NCBI GenBank assembly: GCA_950295325.1 | Contig: OX485808.1 | Location: forward strand, 15,272,527 to 15,336,526 | Source of the DNA: Polytrichum commune | Lineage: Eukaryota > Streptophyta > Polytrichopsida > Polytrichales > Polytrichaceae | Direction of reading: 5' to 3' | DNA: 64,000 bases | Shown: piece by piece, positions 59,955 to 64,000 of the stretch | Numbering within the stretch: the first letter of the stretch is position 1 | Layout of the letters: every line of letters begins with the position of its first letter | Position numbers and translations under genes: made by a program | Notes under the pieces: model-generated | What the model was told of the DNA's origin: nothing | The model's input: the letters and a program-made list of their open reading frames with translations, nothing else | Database searches by the model: none

Positions 59955-61005
59955 TTCTCCTTGCATTGATCATGGGTATCCGTGATGCAATTTAGATGTA
60001 CTACCTTTGTTTTGGAAGGTAGGCTCCATGGGATCAAGGGGGGGGGGGGGGGGGTAAGAAAAGTCATGGCAAGGGTGTCATGGGTGTTTGTCAATGCTCG
60101 AATTTTTAACTTTTGAGACTAGGTACATAAGATATTTTATGGAATTGTGGTGTATAGATTTCATTATGTTTTTGATGGTGGGTTTTAGGGGTGTTGAGGT
60201 CTTTGATTTTCACGAGTGAGTGCTCAAGTATGGCACCCCGAACTCCAATTGTGATGGTCATCAAAGGGTTCACTTTCCATCCTTTGTGTTTTAGTGTATC
60301 TATCAGTGGGTCATATAATCTGTGTTTATTTTCAATAGTTGTCTCTATATAAGATTATTCACTTGAGTTTGTACGTTGGGTGGGGTTGGGAATAAGCCAG
60401 ATCCTATTGAGAACTATACTCTATTTATTCTCATAGTAGAATATTGCATTGGCAGATCAGGTTGAAAAACTTGAATGAAGCAATATACTAATATTATTAG
60501 AATGAAACGGCTAAAAGCAGTTGAATAATATTGTGTCAATATCAGTCATGGCAATATGTAGACTCAATGCATTGTAAATGCATCATGATGTGAATGAAGG
60601 GATGAGGTTAATGATGTTCGACTTTAATTTGAGGCACCAATCATACATAGAATGTTGGGTCTAAGTATAAAAAGAACATGCTCACATGATCATGTCAATC
60701 ATGATCATTATAAGGATGTCAACCTATTCTCCATAAGAAGTTGGATAATTTGTGGAAAAAGTTGTTTGCTAGATAGCCACTTGTCGATGTATGTAAAATT
60801 GAATTTTGTCCATGTTGGTTTCTCTTTTCCTATGTTCTTTGTTCATGGATGTGTGTAAGTTTTGGATTGCTCCCATGTGTGTGGTGGAAGGGCCACTTGC
60901 TATCCAATATGGGAGTGTGTGCCATGTGTATCGGGGGGTGGAGTTTTTTTTAATATGCTCTTTTCTTTTCTTTTTTTGTATGCGTTGGCATTTGCTAATG
61001 TGTTT
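59955..61005. other. Intergenic DNA, no gene seen
   Basis: A G-run is at about 60039-60053. Short ORFs only. Confidence 0.5.
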
Positions 61006-61009
61006 GCTA

Positions 61010-61356
61010 CATCCTAATCTCCGTAATATCACCTTCCGTAATGTCATTTCCTCTCTTATATCCCAAAACCCTAGGGAACAAATGTGCTCAATTTAACTCC
61101 CTCCTTATTGTCACATTTCCCTCTCATATATCATGAGTTTTGACATAAAAGTAATCCACCAAAGAATTCAAACCACACACTTGCACGCATCACGTTGTCG
61201 TTATTGTCATTATTGTAATGTTGACTCTGAATTATTCCATAATGTCACATGCTACACTAATACTCTATTATCATGCATCCAAGTTGAAACTACATACATC
61301 CATAATATCACGTGCACTTTGATTGCCATAGGCATGATATAAGGGAGGTTAGAGTG
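61010..61356. mobile_element. 347-bp MITE related to the pogo-like element
   Basis: The left end catcctaatctccgtaatat and right end complement cactctaacctcccttatat are imperfect inverted repeats with TA at 61008-61009 and 61357-61358. Repeated taatgtcac / taatatcac motifs are the same subterminal motifs as in the element at 22651-24575. Confidence 0.6.
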
Positions 61357-61594
61357 TACGTCGTTGCCAAAATCTCAAGTGTGTGATGTTTGATTTTTTG
61401 TTTGATTATTTATTCTTTAGTCCAATCAATTTGGTGGACTATGGTTGCTATCAGTAGTCTATATGGATCGTGGTGTAGGGATGATGGATGTCCAATATGA
61501 TTGTCTATTGGGAATATGCCATTGAGGCTATCTATGAAGGTAGAGGTGTCTTCTTGGGTGGTTTGAATAGCATTGATGGCAAGCAATATCGTAT

Positions 61595-61723
61595 CATAAC
61601 ATTATTAAGATGCATAACAATATTCTGTGGGACTGACAATATTCCATAGTCTAAATGTGGGGAATAATCCGTGGAATATTGTCAGTCCCACAGAACATTG
61701 TTATGCATCTTAATAATGTTATG
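61595..61723. repeat. Near-perfect 52-bp inverted repeat hairpin
   Basis: 61595-61646 (cataacattattaagatgca...) pairs with 61672-61723 with one mismatch across a 25-nt loop. No TA or other target duplication stands out. Could be a foldback element or a hairpin RNA locus. Confidence 0.9.
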
Positions 61724-61734
61724 TTTGAGTTCTA

Positions 61735-62005
61735 TTGAATAGTTCTTAATATTTTGGTGTCATGGTGTTGATATTTGGTGAGTGGAAGTCTAGAAGTTGT
61801 TTGATAAGGAGTCGTGTATGGCACCTCTAACACCTGCCGAGACGGTGCCGAGACGGTTACGAAAGGAGAGCAAACCCAACCTTGTTGTTTTAGATAAGTG
61901 GTAAAGAGGGTTCTATATATTAGTAGTTTGTTTGCACCTTGTAATAGCACAAGGTGAGAATTCGATGGTTGCAATCTGTAAATACAATGAATTGTATCCA
62001 AGTTT
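61735..62005. other. Spacer, no gene seen
   Basis: No recognised feature. Confidence 0.4.
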
Positions 62006-62009
62006 GCAT

Positions 62010-62100
62010 GTTTGTGAAAGCAATTTTGATGCTTCTAGAAACCAATGGGATTCGTAGCAAAATCATCAAACAGCCCAATCAGAGAATGTCTCTGGATTTG
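62010..62100 (+). pseudogene. Kinase last-exon end copy 6, truncated
   Basis: caattttgatgcttctagaa at 62021, then the 3'-flank-like atagcccaatcagagaatg-type block; most of the coding part is deleted. Confidence 0.7.
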
Positions 62101-62104
62101 AAGA

Positions 62105-62400
62105 TAGATTATAGTGGATAAATGTGCATGCGATTCTGATGCTTCTAGGAACCCAAGAGATTCCAAAGAATCGGTTGACACACCTTTTAATGCTGAACTG
62201 CACTATCTTCCAAATGAATGCACAAATATGATCATTTAGATCCAATTTATAGTGGTCGGAGGATGATCTCACCCATCTGCTGAGTGAAGGCAATTCTCGA
62301 ACGTTGACATATCGCATTAGACTGTACAGTGTTTTGGACCTGTAGGGAGAGATCTCACACTTGAAAGAACATAACAATATTAAGGTTTCTAGTAGATGTC
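62105..62400 (+). pseudogene. Kinase last-exon end copy 7, frame broken
   Basis: cgattctgatgcttctagga at 62131, then acccaagagattcc, gttgacacaccttttaatgc, gtggtcggaggatgatct, agtgaaggcaattctc and the agggagagatctcacacttg flank. Closest to exon 14 itself although it is 8 kb away. Confidence 0.8.
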
Positions 62401-62404
62401 CCTA

Positions 62405-63863
62405 CAGTAATGTGCTTTGCTCAAAATCTGTGTACTTGAATCATGGGTAAGATGTGCACCTCAAACACTCATGTTTTAAATTGGAACTTATCCAAAAGCC
62501 ACAGTTGGGAGTAAAGAAGTTAAATAAATTGCCAGGATGGCCAGGATGACAAGCTCAAGTTCCACTTGGGCATATAGAAAAATCTTGATTCATTTTGAGC
62601 CGACCAATGGATAGATAGGCTTCCAGACAGGTAACACACTAATTGACTCATAATCTGTGACCAAGGGATTACTTGAAATTGATTGCCTATGACTACAAAG
62701 GACTCACCATCATCCTCAAACATCGCGTATGCAAATCGCAGAGATTGGAATGAGGTCACATGCATCACATGAACAGATAGGTATAGTCCAACAAGTCCTT
62801 CATGACAGTCCACAACAGTATTACACATGAATGCATGTTATATAAACCACAGCAAAGAAGGTAGAAACCAGTGTACAGAAAATAGTAACACTGCCACTCT
62901 CTGGCAAAAGTGATTAAAATGAATTCAATTGGTAAGTGAATACAGTTTCATGATCACCTATACTTACAGAAGATGTAAGAGACTTATGTTCAATATCATC
63001 ATATGCTATTACAGAAGCGCATGTCGCTGATTTAATAACATTTCTGAAGAAGGACCAAGCTGTCATCTACAGACCAAATAATTTACCAGAACCAAACACC
63101 CTAGCTTAAAGCACGCCCCACCAGTTTGGTCCTTCCAACCAGAAAGAGCAGGGGAAATTATAAATGTGAGAAAGAATCCAATGGGACATTGTTCTATAAA
63201 CAAGCGAACCTACAAAACCTGCAAGAATGGTGTTCCCAGAAAAGCAGACGACCGTCTGCATAAAGATCAGGAGCGGTTCGCATCCAGAGATCACTACCTT
63301 CACAACAAATAGTTGCCAAGAATCTCTTATCAATGCCCCTAGCCCAGAGACTTGTACTAAAGAACCCAATCCATCTAACATAATCTCTTTGGTACTGGAG
63401 CCTCCTGCCAGCAGCACCTTCTCAATGTAAAAGAAGCAGGGGCATATGAAAATGGGGAACCATGCATAGTCTATATCCTTGACACGACCAGGATGGTTGG
63501 GATATCCATATCATTTACATGGATATCCCACTGGTTTCTCCCCACAAATCGAAGCTCTGACAAATTCTTCAAAGCCAGAAAGAGTGGCACACCACTGGCA
63601 GTAATAACCCCACAGTACCATGAGGCATTACCTGTAACAGTAACCAGTCAGCGCAAGGATGGGCCTCCACACGTGCAAGGATGTGCTGCCTTCACTCTCT
63701 CTGTTTACAATCTCTTCCTCGTCCTTGGAAGTGTGGTCGATCGCCCTCTGCTTCAAAAACAAATCGAGTATAAGCAGTTTCTACATGGAGGGATTTCTCC
63801 AAGGATCGTTTCCCATTGGGCAAGAAGAAACCCCTACCACTTTGACAGAGCCAGGGAAGCTCC
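62405..63863 (-). other. Intergenic DNA and probable 3' UTR of the gene at the right edge
   Basis: Downstream of the stop at 63864 on the reverse strand. Open stretches of ~100 codons on this strand (62520-62828 and 63106-63417) have no recognisable domain. A direct gatatcca duplication sits near 63500-63530. Confidence 0.4.
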
Positions 63864-63998
63864 TCATTCATCATCGACCTCTTCTAGCTGGGCCCTCCTT
63901 GCAGCTGCCTGCTTCCGAATAAATATTCCCCAGTGCAAAGCAGCTTTCAACTTTAGCCATCCCACTCTTGGACTGTTTTTGTTTTCGTTTTCACCATT
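63864..63998 (-). CDS. C-terminal exon of an unidentified protein (partial)
   Basis: Forty-four codons open from the window edge to a TGA. The peptide ends with [18 protein letters not shown], then [17 protein letters not shown]: an amphipathic, basic/aromatic helix and an acidic tail. Its composition differs clearly from the surrounding non-coding DNA, which is why I believe it, but I cannot name the family. The true exon continues beyond 64000. It converges tail-to-tail with the receptor kinase gene. Confidence 0.6.
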   Translation of the reverse strand, partial: NGENENKNSPRVGWLKLKAALHWGIFIRKQAAARRAQLEEVDDE

Positions 63999-64000
63999 GG

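Noticed and set aside
16404..60053. G- or C-runs at about 16404, 30166, 35560, 55660, 58545 and 60039
   Set aside because: Simple homopolymer tracts, possibly length-uncertain in the assembly; no pattern of G-quadruplex loops that would argue for a function.
63106..63417. 103-codon ORF on the - strand
   Set aside because: Falls in the probable 3' UTR of the edge gene; hydrophobic but no motif, and no splice link to the coding exon is evident.

Overview
The window is nuclear DNA of a land plant. The genes carry many short GT-AG introns, and the recognisable products are a plant BRO1-like protein, a Rab18/RABC GTPase and a plant RLK/Pelle kinase. Gene density is low (three complete genes and one partial gene in 64 kb). 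The rest is decayed DNA transposons, MITEs, a SINE family, a LINE remnant and short tandem arrays. The VWA-Cache receptor kinase and the animal-like Tigger/hAT debris make a non-seed plant (bryophyte, lycophyte or fern) my best guess. That is an inference, not something the sequence proves.

Layout. 1-3.9 kb: repeats only, with a MITE end at the left edge. 3.9-10.9 kb: a BRO1-domain gene on the + strand with 11 coding exons and a probable leader intron. 11-19 kb: AT-rich repeat territory with a decayed hAT-like transposase piece and a 298-bp MITE. 19-20.2 kb: an intronless Rab18/RABC gene, followed by three decaying copies of a ~450-bp repeat. 22.65-24.58 kb: a pogo/Tigger-like transposon with matching ends and TA target duplications. 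24.6-43 kb: no gene seen; this stretch holds a Stowaway-type MITE, a five-copy ~245-bp tandem array, dispersed repeat families and two Harbinger-type MITEs. 43.5-54.1 kb: a 14-exon receptor kinase gene on the + strand. 54.2-56 kb and 62-62.4 kb: tandem, decaying copies of that gene's last exon and 3' flank. 56.1-58.9 kb: a LINE remnant between those copies. 59.4-61.7 kb: a nested Harbinger MITE, a pogo-type MITE and a near-perfect hairpin. 63.86-64 kb: the last coding exon of an unidentified gene on the - strand, converging on the kinase gene.

The genes do not form a pathway that I can see. The BRO1-like protein (N-terminal MGC lipidation motif) and Rab18 (C-terminal CGC prenylation motif) are both membrane-attached trafficking-type proteins. 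The most notable object is the 914-residue receptor kinase: its ectodomain is ordered Cys-rich segment, Cache/VWA_N-like RPWY motif, VWA domain, Cache half-domain. That is the order known from the alpha2-delta subunits of animal voltage-gated calcium channels, here joined through one membrane helix to an intact RD-type Ser/Thr kinase. Its gene also carries inverted SINE copies either side of exon 8, a tandem duplication inside intron 1 and a train of last-exon duplicates.
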